A stretch of DNA of 64,000 bases from Thuidium tamariscinum (GCA_947034885.2 OX344754.2:8935001-8999000); one strand, 5' to 3'. Positions 1 through 16,200 are shown, counted from the stretch's first letter. The notes: a model not told the origin generated them from the sequence alone. Made by a program: numbers and translations.

Positions 1-128
1 TGATTACTTGTGCGAAATCACCTTCAAATTTCTGAGAGAAGTGACTATTTTGATACATAGAAGAGTCAGAAATCATAGTTCACTACAGTATTAGAAGCAG
101 TGCTGATAATCATGGGTTGATGCTGTAG

Positions 129-797
129 ATGGAGCTCTCAAAGTATTTATACGATAGCTTGTCCGAAGTCCCAAATGTGCGAATCTATGGACCTCGAGCA
201 GGTGCCGGAAGATGTGCATCTTTGTGCTCTTTTTCTGTGAAAGACGTTCACGCTTCAGATATGTCAACTTTTCTTGACCAAGAGGTGAACCACTCTTTCA
301 CTCTTTCATAATATAACTGTTTTCCTTCAGAAAAGAATCCTCCTCTAACTCAAGCTACTGTTCCACTAGTTTTTGCGCAATGGATCTCGAATTATGACTA
401 GAGACATTCTTTTTATTCATAGAGTTTTTAGCTCAAAACAGTAACATACACTCGGTCAAGGATACAATCAAGGTCCAAATTGTTGCAAAATTTTAAATTG
501 ACCCGTCCTTTCGATCAAACACAATGTTTCATAACCGATTATTCACCAAGTCCAATCAACCCTCATACTAAAAAAAAGAAAGGTTGCCGAGCTTCATGGT
601 CTGATTGATATATAATTGTCACGCAGCATGGAGTTGCTACTCGATCGGGTCATCACTGTGCTCAACCTCTGCACGATTATCTGGGAATTTGTGCAACTCT
701 ACGAGCTAGTTTGTACTTCTACAACACAACCGATGAAGTGGATAAGTTCATCGAGGGTTTAAGAGATACCATTTCTTTCTTCTCAGTGAGCCAATGA
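129..797 (+). CDS. NFS2: Plastid cysteine desulfurase (NFS2/SufS-like), C-terminal two exons only
   Basis: This is the 3' end of a gene whose first part lies before the window. The exons I read are 129-284 (after acceptor TGTAG, donor GTGAAC) and 627-797 (after acceptor CGCAG, ending in TGA); the junction is in phase. The first exon carries the small-domain sequence around VRIYGPR and LCSFSV and ends in FLDQE. The second starts [14 protein letters not shown], which holds the conserved cysteine that carries the persulfide in SufS/NifS-type group II desulfurases, followed by RASLYFYNT near the C terminus. The family is PLP-dependent, removes sulfur from cysteine, and supplies the plastid SUF iron-sulfur pathway; its PLP lysine lies upstream and is not visible. 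The ATG at 129 is an internal methionine and not the start. The plastid assignment comes from similarity to plant NFS2. The gene is convergent with the FtsH gene. Confidence 0.9.
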
Positions 798-3759
798 GTT
801 GAGTAGGTTTCAATTAGTTAAAGATTTAGCATGTAAGCTTAGTTAGGTATCTCAAATTCAGAGATGCACATACTTAGAATTTATTTGATGCTAGTACATT
901 GCTGGCAAATTACAGTTTGAAAGCTTAGATACATCAGGACCACTTTGGTATTGTGAAAATATAGTGATTACCACACTTAAACCGCCCAAATGAGTATCTC
1001 AGCTGGGTCATTGATATTAAATTGTTTTAATTTGAGTTGGGTGTCGTTAGCAATTAAAAAGGGTTTCAATGCCCTTATCATGTATTTTTTGGACACCTTA
1101 TCAATGTGTCATGAATTTTTGAAGCATTTATTTAAAATGTACTTGTGATAACCTCTCGGCTCTTGTGTTTAAAGATTGTACATTTTAGGGAAAAAAATTA
1201 GATGGATTAGGTTGAATTATTGGATCAAAATGAGGTTTGCATACCTAATAATGTTGCATTTAGGATCAAAATGAGGTTTTCATATTAGCACTAATGATTG
1301 ATTCCATCTAAGTTGGTGAATTGAAACAACCTTCACTCTATCTATGTACTTCCATTTAATTTTAGAAACTTAAGATAGATTGTTCAAGATGGACTTGATT
1401 ACTTGTGGAAGCCTATCACTCCATGTAGTTGCAATCATGTGCAATTTTAGGGCAACAAAGAAGGTAAAGGCATTCAAGAATTCTCTTAGAACATGAACAA
1501 GGAAGCTAAGGTGATTGTTATGCAATGCCTTATTTCAAGGATATCTTGTAGTGAAGTATAATCCAAGATTAGAAATGTAGTTGCAACATAACATTGACAC
1601 ATAAATGTCAAGTATGCTTTCGTATTGAAGTACAAAAATGAAGGGAATGCCTTTGATAAAAAGTAAAGGCTTCTAATAGTTAACCTTCTATCTATAAAAT
1701 TTTCTTGAATAGTCAAAGGAATTTAATTGCCCACATGCAAAGAAGCTAAAATTGTAGAGCAACCTTATATAATTACTCACACATTTACTCTTACATTTAG
1801 TATGAAAGTACAATTAAGGTCACCCAACCTATGACAAACAAAATGAGTGATTTGCACTATTGCAGATAACCAAATATATTCAATTTATTTTCATACAAAG
1901 ACAAATGTAAGGAATGAAGAGAGCAATTTTTAATTTTTAATTTTTAACAAACTATGAATTTATTGGAAGAGTGCTATCCAATTGACCCATAAGAGTCTAC
2001 ACTATCCTAAAACTAACAAAAAGTTTATCCATGGTGGTCATCCTACCACTTAATTCAATCACAATCACCAAGCATGGAGCCCTACAAGATTTTCTAAGAT
2101 GTTGACAACATGAACAAATAATAATATCATTTCTTGTGATGGAATTTACATGGGAAAGGTAGAAGTTTGCACGATAGTCACTATTAACTCCATCACCATC
2201 ATCCAAGGTATTGATTCAAGCATTTATTTTGGCCAATAACAAACCTAAAGGAACCAGTCCATTTCCAATCTTTAAGCAATTGAATATATTTGGAATGTAG
2301 GTATGTTGAGTAGAAAATTTTTCCTATGCACAAAATTAGATTTAAAGAGAATTCCATAACTTTTCACAATTTTATTTCTTGAAACAAAATTACTATGAAT
2401 TTTTTAAATGAATATTTTTTGTCCGATACTAGTCATATAGGTCATCCTATTTTTGACTAATGATTGGTTGTAAAATCCAAGGTCATGTAGCCCAATCATA
2501 ATGCACCATTCCTTATCACTTATTCATTTCATAACATATTGAAAATAGACCTCTCTACACTACTAAAATGGGGGGATAAAGAATGGGACAACTTCCATAA
2601 TAAATGTATTGGAGGCAAACCATTCCTAATCACCCCCTATTTTGGCAATGAAGAGAGCCTTATTTTTGTGTAGTAGACATGAGTAGTGATTAATTATGGC
2701 ATAACTCAATTTCCAACGTAGTTATGGAACATTGTGATTGGCTATAAGTCTCTCTCTATTGCAATTAGCCCTTAGTTAGTTTTGCAAGCAACCTTTAGTT
2801 GGAAGTAGGAAGATCAATATGACCAATGTGGGATGAACAAAATCTTCAATGAAATAATTTATAGTAATTTTGTTTTGGAATATAAAAATTCAAACAAGTA
2901 TGGAATCTCATTTTCAAATTTGTTTCTATGTATAAAAAAAAAATTGTATCAAGATACCCACCGTGGTCAGAAATGGGTTGCCTCTCTTAGTCCTAATCTC
3001 ATTTTTTTTTAAAAATTTGGCATGGACTGATGTAAGACTCTAATTGGTTGTTTCCTGGGTGCATATCATGGGTGTTTTGCATATCACAGTCTGGTTTATC
3101 TTATGTAAATTCTTTGCCAACTCAAGACGTCAGATGCGGAGTGCTAAAGACTTCAGAGACTGCCCCACGCCACGCCACATGGTTGATTGGTCGCATACAC
3201 GCTCTGAGAACTAGGGATCCAAAGCTTGATAGGGATCACCTCTAGACCACTTGAATTCACAAGAATACTCCCAACACATTCTCACCACAGTGTGAACTAC
3301 AGTGTAAAAGTTCTTCGTTCCATGGTATTTGTCTCACTCAAACATTTGATCGAAATTAACAGCAAATACTCAAGTAGGGTAGCGAGTATTACAATGCATT
3401 TTCAAAGACATAATCTAGCAGATGAAAGAAGAAACACAAGGAGAAACCAAAAGCAGTTTTCTAGGATAACTCCACAATCATGGAAAAAATCAACCAAAGA
3501 GGAAGATCTAGCTTCAGACTCTTGTAAGTCAAAGATTCGAGATCAAACTTCAAGATCAGCAATAACGTTGAAGGCATGAATTGAGTTACATAAGAAACGC
3601 CAAGTGTTACCACAGTCTGGCCAGCAGCCTGTTCGTTTCTTACAGTAGTGTACAGCCGATATGACACTCCAACTAGCAATAAATCCGAACTTTAGACAAT
3701 ATGGAACAAAGCCCTGCAGCAATTCTCTACAAATCTCTACAACGACAAAATTCACGTGA
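798..3759. other. Intergenic, AT-rich, no gene seen
   Basis: This lies between the converging NFS2-like and FtsH genes and includes their 3' ends. No reading frame here has a recognisable domain. A CACTA-like MITE sits at 2558-2675. A short direct duplication of GGATCAAAATGAGGTTT occurs near 1224 and 1262. A locally GC-richer patch at 3100-3240 contains CCACGCCACGCCACA, reminiscent of the GC-rich patch near 32900. Confidence 0.6.
2558..2675. mobile_element. Probable CACTA-type MITE, degenerate
   Basis: The left end reads CACTACTAAAATGGGGGG and the right end, reverse-complemented, reads TACTACACAAAAATAAGG. Inner arms around GGGGGGATAAAGAATGG (left) and CACCCCCTATTTTGG (right) also pair imperfectly. 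The AAAATGGGGGGATAAA block is shared with the small CACTA MITE at 28937-29084. No clean 3-bp target duplication was found, so the boundaries are approximate. It has no coding capacity. Confidence 0.45.
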
Positions 3760-7039
<3,280 letters not shown>

Positions 7040-7284
7040 TTAATTGCACGGCCCACAAAATTCTCCTGAAATTCGATTTTCTTCTTTCGCCTGCATGCCA
7101 AATTCGTACGCAATTCAGTCTCACGTAATCAATCCACTGATAATTAAAACCTAGACAGACAGTATTGCGCTCAATACACCAACCCCAACACATCAACACA
7201 GAACCCTCCAAAGCGGTTCCGAAGTCGACAGCTGCACCCGAAAACTAATACAAATTGCGAGAGACACGCGAAGAGAGCAGCAAA

Positions 7285-7925
7285 TTTAATCTCAAAATCC
7301 AATAGATCCAGTGACCGGTGCAATGCACCAAACCCTACCACATTGAATCTACACCCACTAAAACAGATCCGAAACCGAAAACTCTATAAGAATAACGATA
7401 ACCCAACAGCAAGCTCGCGAGTTCCAGAACTGAACATCAAATTTGGAAGCTCCAATTCACAAACATTCCAGTTCAATGCACCCATACCTACCAATTAAAA
7501 CCACACCCACAGAAACAGATACAAAACCGAGAACCCCATGGAGGAATCGAACCAGAACACGATGACCCATAAACGAAACAAGCTAGAATCAAACCTCACA
7601 CTATTTGGAAACTAAAACGAACAGACATTCCAGCTCCATGCACCCGAAACCCACCGGACGAAGCCACACCCCACCAAGACAGATCCTCCACCGAAAATCC
7701 CATGCAAAAACGAACTAAAACCCAACAACCAAACCTCCGCGAATTTTCAAACCAGGACCTCAAATTTGGAAGCTCGACTGCACAGACATTACAGTTCAAT
7801 GCAATAAAACTCACCAAATTAGAGCTACACCCACAAAAACAAATCCAAATTTGAATACCCCATTCAAACAATGAGACAAATTAACATAACCCAACAACCG
7901 AACCAGCAAGATTCAAACCTGGAAG
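7285..7925. repeat. Four-copy degenerate tandem repeat, period about 161 bp
   Basis: Units start near 7285 (diverged), 7439, 7602 and 7763. Each of the last three begins ATTTGGAA, then has ACATTCCAGTTCAATGCACC or a close variant, a CCACACCCAC stretch and a C-rich AACCCAACA segment. Spacings between equivalent positions are 163 and 161 bp. The array ends about 280 bp from the FtsH start codon, so it is in promoter or 5' leader territory. Confidence 0.7.
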
Positions 7926-8445
7926 CTTCAATGCGTTCGCGTCACACAATCTGGCTCAAATTGCACCGGCTGTGGCAAGTCCCGGAACCTGAACTTGCAC
8001 AAGAAAATGAACTGACATGTAGATTCATTCAGTGGCTAAAAGGGGTTGATGGCCATTTGGGGGAGGGGAATAGCGGTTGCTGCATCCTTCTTGTTTGCGG
8101 ATGGGGTTTCGGCGTCGTGGGCCGCTCAGGAAGCGCCACGTCTCGGCAACGCAGCCGTTGGATGGAATCCTGCGGCTGCGAGGTTCATTTGGCTGTGCCT
8201 TGACGAACGAGGCTGCTTGTGCGTCCACACACGGAAAAGGGGTGTTGGAGACTTCAGTTGGAAGCCGCGAGGGGAGGGTTGCGTGAACATGCTTGCCGTG
8301 TGGCGGTTGAATCCTCGGTGGAGGGAGGGAGGTCTTTCATTCTTTGATGATGCAAAAGAGTTTTGTATGTGAGTAGGAGAATGGGAAACATCTGGCATTC
8401 ATTTGGGGATTCCATGGAGTTTTAATTCTCACTAGGTTGGCCCGT

Positions 8446-8463
8446 GCCGTTGCCACGGTCTAA
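8446..8463. repeat. Short GC palindrome in AT-rich DNA
   Basis: CCGTG and CACGG arms flank CCGTTGC just after an ACTAGGTTGGCC motif. A similar CACCGTTGCACGTGG stem lies at 27622-27636 inside a MITE. The function is unknown; it may be an end or subterminal hairpin of a decayed element. Confidence 0.35.
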
Positions 8464-8639
8464 TTTTTTTAATGTATAGAAACTTCAAAATTCAATAACT
8501 TTCATGCCGTAGGTTGGAACACCATGAATCAAAGCCTGTGCACCCCTCCTCACTGAGGGCTTTCTGACGGTACCAAACACGCACCCGGGGGACTCACGGT
8601 CCGGGAGATCTCAATGTAACAAACATCCAAACAAACAGC

Positions 8640-9004
8640 ATATCTTCATAGGGGGGATTTAGCATAGCTGGAGGGAGTTTTTTCTATAAATAATATTTCT
8701 CTAGTATAAGCGAATGAAAATCATGGATATTGGAGAGAAAAAAAATTCAAATGTTGTATGTAATTTCTATTATTTTTTAAAGTGTTGGCTCTATAGACCA
8801 CTGAAACTATTCAATAGATGCCTCTAAATTTGAACACTGCTAAAATCAACATTAAGCCAATTAGATTTTGGTATGTGTCTTTTAATTGTGTCATCAAATT
8901 ATAGTCAAACATTCGGAGAATACATTCAGTGCAATCTAGGGATGGTTTTGGATGAGTCTACGGTCCACTGTAAGATATAGGTGTAGTATTGGGTGTTTCT
9001 TCCT
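8640..9004. mobile_element. Truncated relative of the 12.5-kb TA-flanked MITE
   Basis: The right end reads GTATTGGGTGTTTCTTCCT followed by TA. Reverse-complemented this is AGGAAGAAACACCCAATAC, matching the AGGTAGAAGCACCCATTAC ends of the element at 12537-12889. The interior shares the CATAGCTGGAGG and GAAAATCATG blocks with that element. No matching left terminus was found, so the left boundary is a guess. Confidence 0.5.
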
Positions 9005-9077
9005 TAATGTAGCATACTAGAGAAGTTGTTGGGTAAGGTGAAAACACCTAGAATTGTCAAAATAAGCAATTCAACCA

Positions 9078-9380
9078 ATGGCAATCAGCCCTTTTTTTTC
9101 TGGCGATATGGTGCCAGAAAGCACCATTTCAAAAAAAAAAAAAAAATTCGCCAGAAAAGTATCGAAAAAAGTAACCTTTTTTCGCCAGAAATTTACCATT
9201 TTTATGAAAAACGTGGATGAAATCGCCAAATTTAGATGATAAAGTGTATGAATATAACTATAAAGTATTTCTTAGTGCAAAAGTTGGATGAATGTAGAAA
9301 TACAATGCTTCACCAAATTTTAAATGATCGCCATGTTGGCACTTTCTCAAAAAGCAAAAAAAAAGGGCTAATGGCAATTG
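9078..9380. mobile_element. Inverted-repeat element with TTTCTGGCGA motifs
   Basis: The left arm TGGCAATCAGCCCTTTTTTT pairs imperfectly with the right arm ending AAAAAGGGCTAATGGCAATT. Inside, TTTCTGGCGA occurs once and its complement TCGCCAGAAA twice (near 9148 and 9182), along with a 16-A run. A related block (GGTGCCAGAAAGCACCATTTC here) recurs at 54389-54428. It is probably a non-coding MITE; the superfamily is not assigned. Confidence 0.5.
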
Positions 9381-12291
9381 ACCCCTTATTATTGGTAGTG
9401 CCAATTTGTGGTTATTAGATGACCAAAAGTTGACGTGAAGGGACATAGAAAGCATTTTTTTCATCCATTTTTTCTTGTTGGCCTTTTATAGAGGGTTATG
9501 AAGACTACCTAGTTGAATTTGTAGTCTTGCTAGTGTTTGTCTTCATTTGAATGAAAAGCTAGTAAAAAACAAATCACAAAATATGCCATTTTAGTATATT
9601 TTGGGAAGTTGCTACTTCTTGCTCTAAATCTAAAATTTCTCTACAAAAATGATAATTTTTGAGTTTGAGCCCAACTAATGAAATGAAGTTCATTTACTCT
9701 AGTTTTCACTCTAATTTAAATTTTGAAAAAATTATTGAAATTCAATGTTTTTATTGCAATTTTAACTTCAAATGTATTTTCAATGTCTATCAAATTTTAA
9801 TTATAGAATGATACAAAAATTGAATTAATACTATGTTCACCTACAAAATTGAACAAACAATACTTTTATGTTGTTAAATGAAGTCAGACCCCTTTGCATC
9901 CTTGAAAAGAAGACTCTAAAGTGCAAGAAGAAAATGGTCTTGTTTAACTCTTTAGCCAATGCCAATCCTTGAACAAACTGACAATCCTTCTTTAGTATCT
10001 AGCAAAGGATATATAATACCTTGCCAACGTGAAGACAACCATTGTTTGGTTATACAATATTCACATTGTTTTCAACCTTGCCTTAAAGGTATTGGCTTAA
10101 TATTGTTTATTAATGCTAGAAGATCCTTCTGTTTTGATCTCCATTGGACAATTATTGATTGTTGAAATAGAAAGGTCTTATTGCAATTGGACCTGTCCAA
10201 TGAGTACCCCTTGTCTTTTAAGTAAATGATTCATACATTACCAAAAAAGTTGACTTCCACAATGACTAGCATGTCTTTTAGGATTAACCCATAAACTATA
10301 TATTATACATTTTTTGAGTTATGAACAAAATATAGCATTATTTAGTAATGAAGCAAGGGCCCCTTTTACGTCCTTAAGAACAAGCCCCTTACAATGAATA
10401 AAATTTTCTTATGTGGTTTCCTAGCAAACCCTAATCCTTGAACTAGCCCTTAAGTGCCTTAATCTTTCAAAGTGTAATTTGTTTAAGAAGAAAAACATCG
10501 TCTTGTAGTTATCTCCCATTAGAAAGGATTTGAAGACAAGAGAAGTTTGTTTCAAGGTTGTTCCCCACCCCATTCTTTGTGATGTTAAGAAATTCAGATC
10601 AACTCAATTGGCTGAAATTTTTGAATTTTTGAAAAAATGAAAATAAAAATACTTTTTTCCAAAAATTCTAGAAAGTATTAAGAAACCTAAAATTGAAATA
10701 AATTCCAAAAAATTCCAAAAAATACTCAAAAAATGATAAAATAATAATAAAATAATAAAATATTGATGTAGCAATTTGTCGCCCATATTAGACTGCTTTT
10801 GTAACATGTTTCTAGCACGTTCTTACAATTTGGGAACTCAAAATAACTTGTGGGCTTCCAATGCTTCAAATCTCTTCTAATAAATGAAGCAATTTCTATT
10901 TCTTTCAAAATGTAATCATATATATGTTTAAAGAGATGACTTATTAATGTACATACCAATTTTGATTGTGAAATTGCATGAGAGTTGCTAGATTATAACA
11001 ATAAAAATGCATGTATCATATTTAGTATACTACCTTTTCCCACCATATTTGGGAAATTTGGATATAGGATTTTTTTAGGAATTAGAAGAGACAAAAGCAA
11101 CCCAAAACTGTGATAGCATACTGAAATGCACTTCCAAGAACTTGAAGTTTAAATGAAGAGCTATTAAACTCATTATACAATCCACTTTGCAATTGTTGAA
11201 AAATAATTTTCATAATAAATAGAAATTGCAAATAACTCCAAATCAATACTTGCATGTTGAAATCTTCAATGGTGAAAATCATGAAAATTACTTTATTCTT
11301 TCCATTAGACTCATTTTCATATAAAAAAGATAGGTACAATCTTCTAGATTTCAAATCAAGTGAATCGGAAAACTTCGTTCAAGATTAGGAAAAGAAGTAA
11401 AATTGGCAAGCTTTATTTTTCCACTAATGGTATAGATATGCCTTTGGAAACCTCTCAAAATTGGAACTTAATCTTTTTTTAATGAAAAATAAAAAATTTT
11501 AATGGTTAATATTGAAAACTACATAATTATATGGTTGATTGTCCAACTAGGAATTAATTGACAAGTCTCTTTTATACTAAGCTTGTATAGTGAATAGGGT
11601 TTTAAAGGGACCAAAAAATTAAAAGGACTTAATATTGAAACATGTTTTACAATCCCTATAAAGGGACTTATTGTAGAAAACTATGGATGTTTGAAACACA
11701 ATGTATGGTCCCCATACCGACTTTAATAACTATTGATGTACAAGAAAGGTAGATGTTTATATAATGTCAAATGTCACTTAATTAGTATGGATCCTTATAA
11801 AACTCCTTTTGATTATACATATTTAATAAAGCATAAGGTTGACCTTTGCCTCAAAGTCAAATCTAACTAGATCAAACCAAATTTATCCTTTTATTTATTT
11901 GTTTCATAAAAATTTGACATTTTTTACCTATGGAAAGATATATTTTTGTATATTTTATTTTTTCAAGATAATTTATAGAAGAATCAAATTATTGTAGTTT
12001 TTTTAAGTTAACAATGGAAATAAAATGATTGAAATTATAATATTTATTAGAATAATTTGAAACTTTTACCACAAATAAAGGATAAAATAAAAAACTTATT
12101 TTTGGAATTCAAATTGAAAATACATTTCAAAAGAAGAAAATATATATGATAAACAAAGCATGTTGTGTTATTTGGATTTTTAACACACGGAGCTTACAAT
12201 TGCAATAATTCTTTCAATTTAAGAATTTTTTCAAAATTTCAAGATGAAGCAAAAAGAAAATTTGTCAAGCTTAATTTTTTATGGGTCCCTT

Positions 12292-12362
12292 GGTAGACGC
12301 TTACGCTCCAATGACTCAAACTGCGGTGAGGAGCTTGAACCCTTAGTAGACGCTTACGCTCC
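12292..12362. repeat. Short direct repeat TAGACGCTTACGCTCC
   Basis: Two exact copies of TAGACGCTTACGCTCC lie about 55 bp apart (near 12293 and 12347) in a GC-richer patch amid AT-rich DNA. Nothing else identifies the patch. Confidence 0.6.
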
Positions 12363-12536
12363 CAATATAGGGAACTTCGGCCCTACTGGGAACGGGGAAC
12401 GGGTGGAACCATCCTTTTTTATATTTAAATCAAATACCAAACAATGGTTGTACTGAAAGTTAAAATCACAGGCTGACCTTTTTGATGCGTGGAGCTTCAG
12501 CTCTTAAAGCTGATTTTACGGGTTAACTCCAGTTTA

Positions 12537-12889
12537 AGGTAGAAGCACCCATTACAGCCGAAGTTAGCAGTTTCAGCATAGTTGGAGGCACCTTTCCCTA
12601 TAAAGAATATTTTTGTAGTATTGGCAACTGAAAATCATGAATTTTCCAAAAAAAAATTAGAATTTTTGGACGAGGCATTTAATTTCTGTGAATTTTCAAA
12701 GTAGGACTTAGTAGAGCACCTAAATCTGCACTCCTAGTAAATCTGCCTGGATTCTCACACCAAAATCTACAATAATCAGAACCCACCAACCACAACTAAA
12801 GTTTCAAGGTACTAAGTTAGTGGGGACACTTTGTAAGAAACTCTAATGTCGAACTATGGACACACTAAAAATAATGGGTGCTTCTACCT
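12537..12889. mobile_element. TA-flanked MITE, 353 bp, TIR AGGTAGAAGCACCCATTA
   Basis: The left end AGGTAGAAGCACCCATTAC and the reverse-complemented right end AGGTAGAAGCACCCATTAT match over 18 bases. TA lies directly outside both ends (12535-12536, 12890-12891), the target duplication expected of Tc1/Mariner-type elements. It has no coding capacity. Its interior has a GAAAATCATGAATTTTC block also found near 8716 and 34805. Confidence 0.75.
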
Positions 12890-12916
12890 TAATCTCTGCT
12901 TCATCCCCGTCCAGGG

Positions 12917-13047
12917 TTTTTTTTTCTGGCGACAACTGCTACAGTGAAGCCCTGCGTGGACTTCTACCAGAGGTGAATTTTGGGAGGGAGCGAGGTGCAG
13001 TGGCTTAGAAGACTGACAATCATGCATGTTGTCGCCAGAAAAAAAAA
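12917..13047. repeat. Perfect 20-bp inverted repeat with 91-bp spacer, upstream of UTP15
   Basis: The left arm TTTTTTTTTCTGGCGACAAC (12917-12936) is exactly complementary to the right arm at 13028-13047. It lies about 50 bp before the telo-box and 200 bp before the UTP15 start codon. CCCCGTC occurs a few bases outside both arms. It is probably a small foldback element; the CTGGCGA core is shared with the element at 9078-9380. Confidence 0.7.
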
Positions 13048-13096
13048 CGCTGTCCCCGTCGTGTGAACAGGACTCGCAGTCCGTGCCCTAAGTCTT

Positions 13097-13110
13097 AAAC
13101 CCTAAACCCT
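13097..13110 (+). promoter_or_regulatory. Double telo-box in the UTP15 promoter
   Basis: AAACCCTAAACCCT lies 134 bp upstream of the UTP15 ATG. AAACCCTA telo-boxes are known to be enriched near the start of plant ribosome-biogenesis and translation genes, which fits the downstream gene. The regulatory role here is inferred. Confidence 0.65.
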
Positions 13111-13243
13111 GCATCCCGCAATTTGTTCACCGGGGTCTGAGATTTCTGCTTTCGAGCATCGTTCGCGATGGCGCGACACGAATTGCGCTTGTTGTGAAAA
13201 TTTTCAGAGGAGAGAACATTCCTACTCCAGGAAAGGATTTGAA

Positions 13244-16200
13244 ATGGATGGGGGTAGGAAAGATTACGTGCCCGTGAAAGCCAAGGCGTATCCGGCTTCC
13301 AAAAACCCGCTTGCTGCTGATGCCCGCTACTGGAAAGCCTTCAAGCTTCTGAGCACGCCTCAGCACATTGCCGCTGTAACGTCGATCGATTTCTCTCCAG
13401 TCGGTCACCACGATTTTGCGGTCTCATCGTCAACTAGAGTACGGTTTTGGAAACCATTTATATCTTCACCCTCTTTACGATTTTGTGTCGCCATTTGCAA
13501 TTTTAGTCGTTTCGTTCAATGGCTTGTGGTGTTCTAATTATTGTGTGGATGACTTGGTCTATTTCAGGTTACTATCTATGATGGAATCACGGGAGAGGTG
13601 AAGAAGGCTATTTCACGGTTCTCTGATGTGGTGCGTGTCTGAACCTGTTGAGTTTTCTCTTAGTATCACATTGGTAGTTCGTAGGAAGTAGAGCAATCTG
13701 TTTTCTTACTGATATTCTGGATTTTTGCATTAGAATACAGTTTTCGGTTAGTGCATGTTTAGCAAGGAATGACTGTCATTTTCGAAGGATAAGGGATCAT
13801 GTTACTGGCATGAGGTTAATTTGCAGTCATTGAATTCTTTTTCGATAGGCATACTCGGGAACCTTCCGATCAGATGGACAACTCCTTGCAGCCGGTGGCG
13901 AAACAGGAATTGTACAGGTATTAAGTCTGTCGTGATACTAGTCATTCTGACAAAATAGTAACTGGCAGAGTGACATCCCGGCTTAAAATTAGTACAAATT
14001 CGGAATTTCTGTGCTGTGGTTTACATGAATACTTAGAATGAGGTGAATTAGAAGATGTTAAGTGCAACCGTTTATCAGCGGGTCGCAATTATGGGGTCTG
14101 GACATTTTTTAATAAATTTTCCTGGAAACAGAGTGGAAGCCGCATCCTACCCAAATTGTTTTATATTCTTGTTGGATTCTTCTGGAATTAGTTATGATTT
14201 TTCAAAGTCTACAATCACGGTGTTTATGAGGCGCCCCTTCCCTAATATGTACAATATCTGCATATTGAAGAATTCATAATCACTCCATACACTGGATTTG
14301 ACTAGGGCCCATTTTTTGAGCGTGTGCTGTTTTAGAGTATTATTCCTTTTGAGATTAGTGAAACGAGTTATGGAATCGCAGGTATTCGATTTGGGCAGCC
14401 GTCAAATTCTGCGACAACTGAAGGGGCACAAAGGGTGCGTGATCTGTCACTCTAGTGTGTTCGCTGTTCCCAGCTTTAGCATTGAAAATTTTCGAGTATT
14501 TATTCATGATGGTGCTAGAGGATGCTAGTAACGTTTTAGCGTATGATGCCTAGCAATTGCGACGTAGGATTTGGTTGTTAGTCATTGTATTGGCGAGCCC
14601 TCAACCGGTGATGCCAATTTGTCAATGTTAGTAATAGGTTGAAGAATGAAAGGAAAAGGGACAAAATGAGGTATATTTTTTAAAACTTTGAAGCAGAAAG
14701 TCTATGCTTTCAGTGGGAAAGCAAACTCATCTGGTTCCTCAAGTTGCTCAGCTGCAAATTTCTTCAGACAAAGCTGAGTATCCTTTGGTCTGTGTAGGGC
14801 GGTCCACTGGGTTCGGTATGCTCCCCAGGACAAGCTGCACATTCTGTCGGCAGGTGATGATCGCACCGTGCGGTGGTGGGATGTTGCCACTTCGGTATGT
14901 ATTCTTTCACTAGGAACTGTCATTAGATTGCTCTACCCCATTGATTTCTGCTAGACATAAATTAGTATTGGATGTGAATCTTTGATGCACTGATGACTGG
15001 AGGCCGATGTATAAACACGGGATGTCAGCGTCCTTTCCGCCGGCATGCATGGGCTGATTACATGAAATGGTACCTCTTCTGCCTGCTTACTCGAAACCTC
15101 TCTGATGGTATACTCCTATTCGTGTCTCAGGAATCGTTGTCAACTTTGGAAGGTCATACCGATTACGTTCGGTGTGGTGCTGCTAGCCCTTCAAGCAGTG
15201 ACCTCTGGTGCGTTTTCTAGTTGGTGTGTATTTTTGATTGAATGTGATTCTTATCTTTGTCTGTATCTCTGTTTATGGAACTATATTTTTCTTGGAGTCT
15301 TCTTGTGCTCAAAACAAGAGTGGTTGGTGCTGCAGGGCTACTGGATCGTATGATCATTCAGTTCGTCTTTGGGATACACGCACCCCTAAATGTGTCTTGC
15401 AACTGGAGGTTCGAATTTTATCTTATGATACCTGACTTCATTCGTAAATGAACATTTGCAGGTCTTTTGCCAGATATCATATTAGTCGTAGTTTAGATGG
15501 TCGTAAGCAAAATTGAGCAAAGATGAGATTACATTCTGCTTGAAATTTTATGAGTTATCTTGATATGATTCTCTTTCTGTCTTGTGTGGTTATACAGCAT
15601 GGGAAGCCATTGGAAGATGTGCTTTTCTTTCCATCGGGAGGCTTGTTGGCTTCTGCTGGGGGCACTGAAGTAAAAATATGGGATATAGTAGGTGGAGGAA
15701 GGCAGATTCAAACGTTGGGAAATCACCAGAAAACTGTGACATCTCTCAGTATGACTGCTCCGCGTGACTCCAACTCCTCACACGAGGAAGGTGGTTCAAG
15801 ACTTTTGACATCTTCTTTGGATGGCCATGTTAGAGTCTTTGATTTGAATAATTTTAAGGTATTTTCCCCCTACTCTCTCTTCGTCGTGTGATCAGTTTTT
15901 GTGAGTTATATGTCGACCAAAGAGCAACGAGCGTAATCCTGCTTTGTTAGTGTATCATTTGGAATTCTGTAGGCTAGGCTTGTGGGTTCTACTTTTGTAA
16001 TCACAAGGTTCCATGGAAGGCCTGAATATCTAGTTTGGGAGCATCTTTAGGCTCGCCTGCCTGAGTTTGTGGTTGTCTTTCTGTGTTATTATTTTATTTC
16101 TCTTCCTTTCAAGGTGAGTGCGCTTGTTCTAAATCGAAAGCATTGAACGCTTTTTAGGTCACACATGCTGCTAAGTATCCACATCCGCTTTTGAGCATGG

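Noticed and set aside
3226..3579. 117-codon plus-strand frame
   Set aside because: It overlaps the FtsH 3' flank, has no domain or splice context, and AT-rich composition makes such frames expected.
7596..8398. Overlapping frames on both strands upstream of FtsH
   Set aside because: They arise from the 161-bp tandem repeat and a GC-rich patch. No motif, no consistent frame across units.
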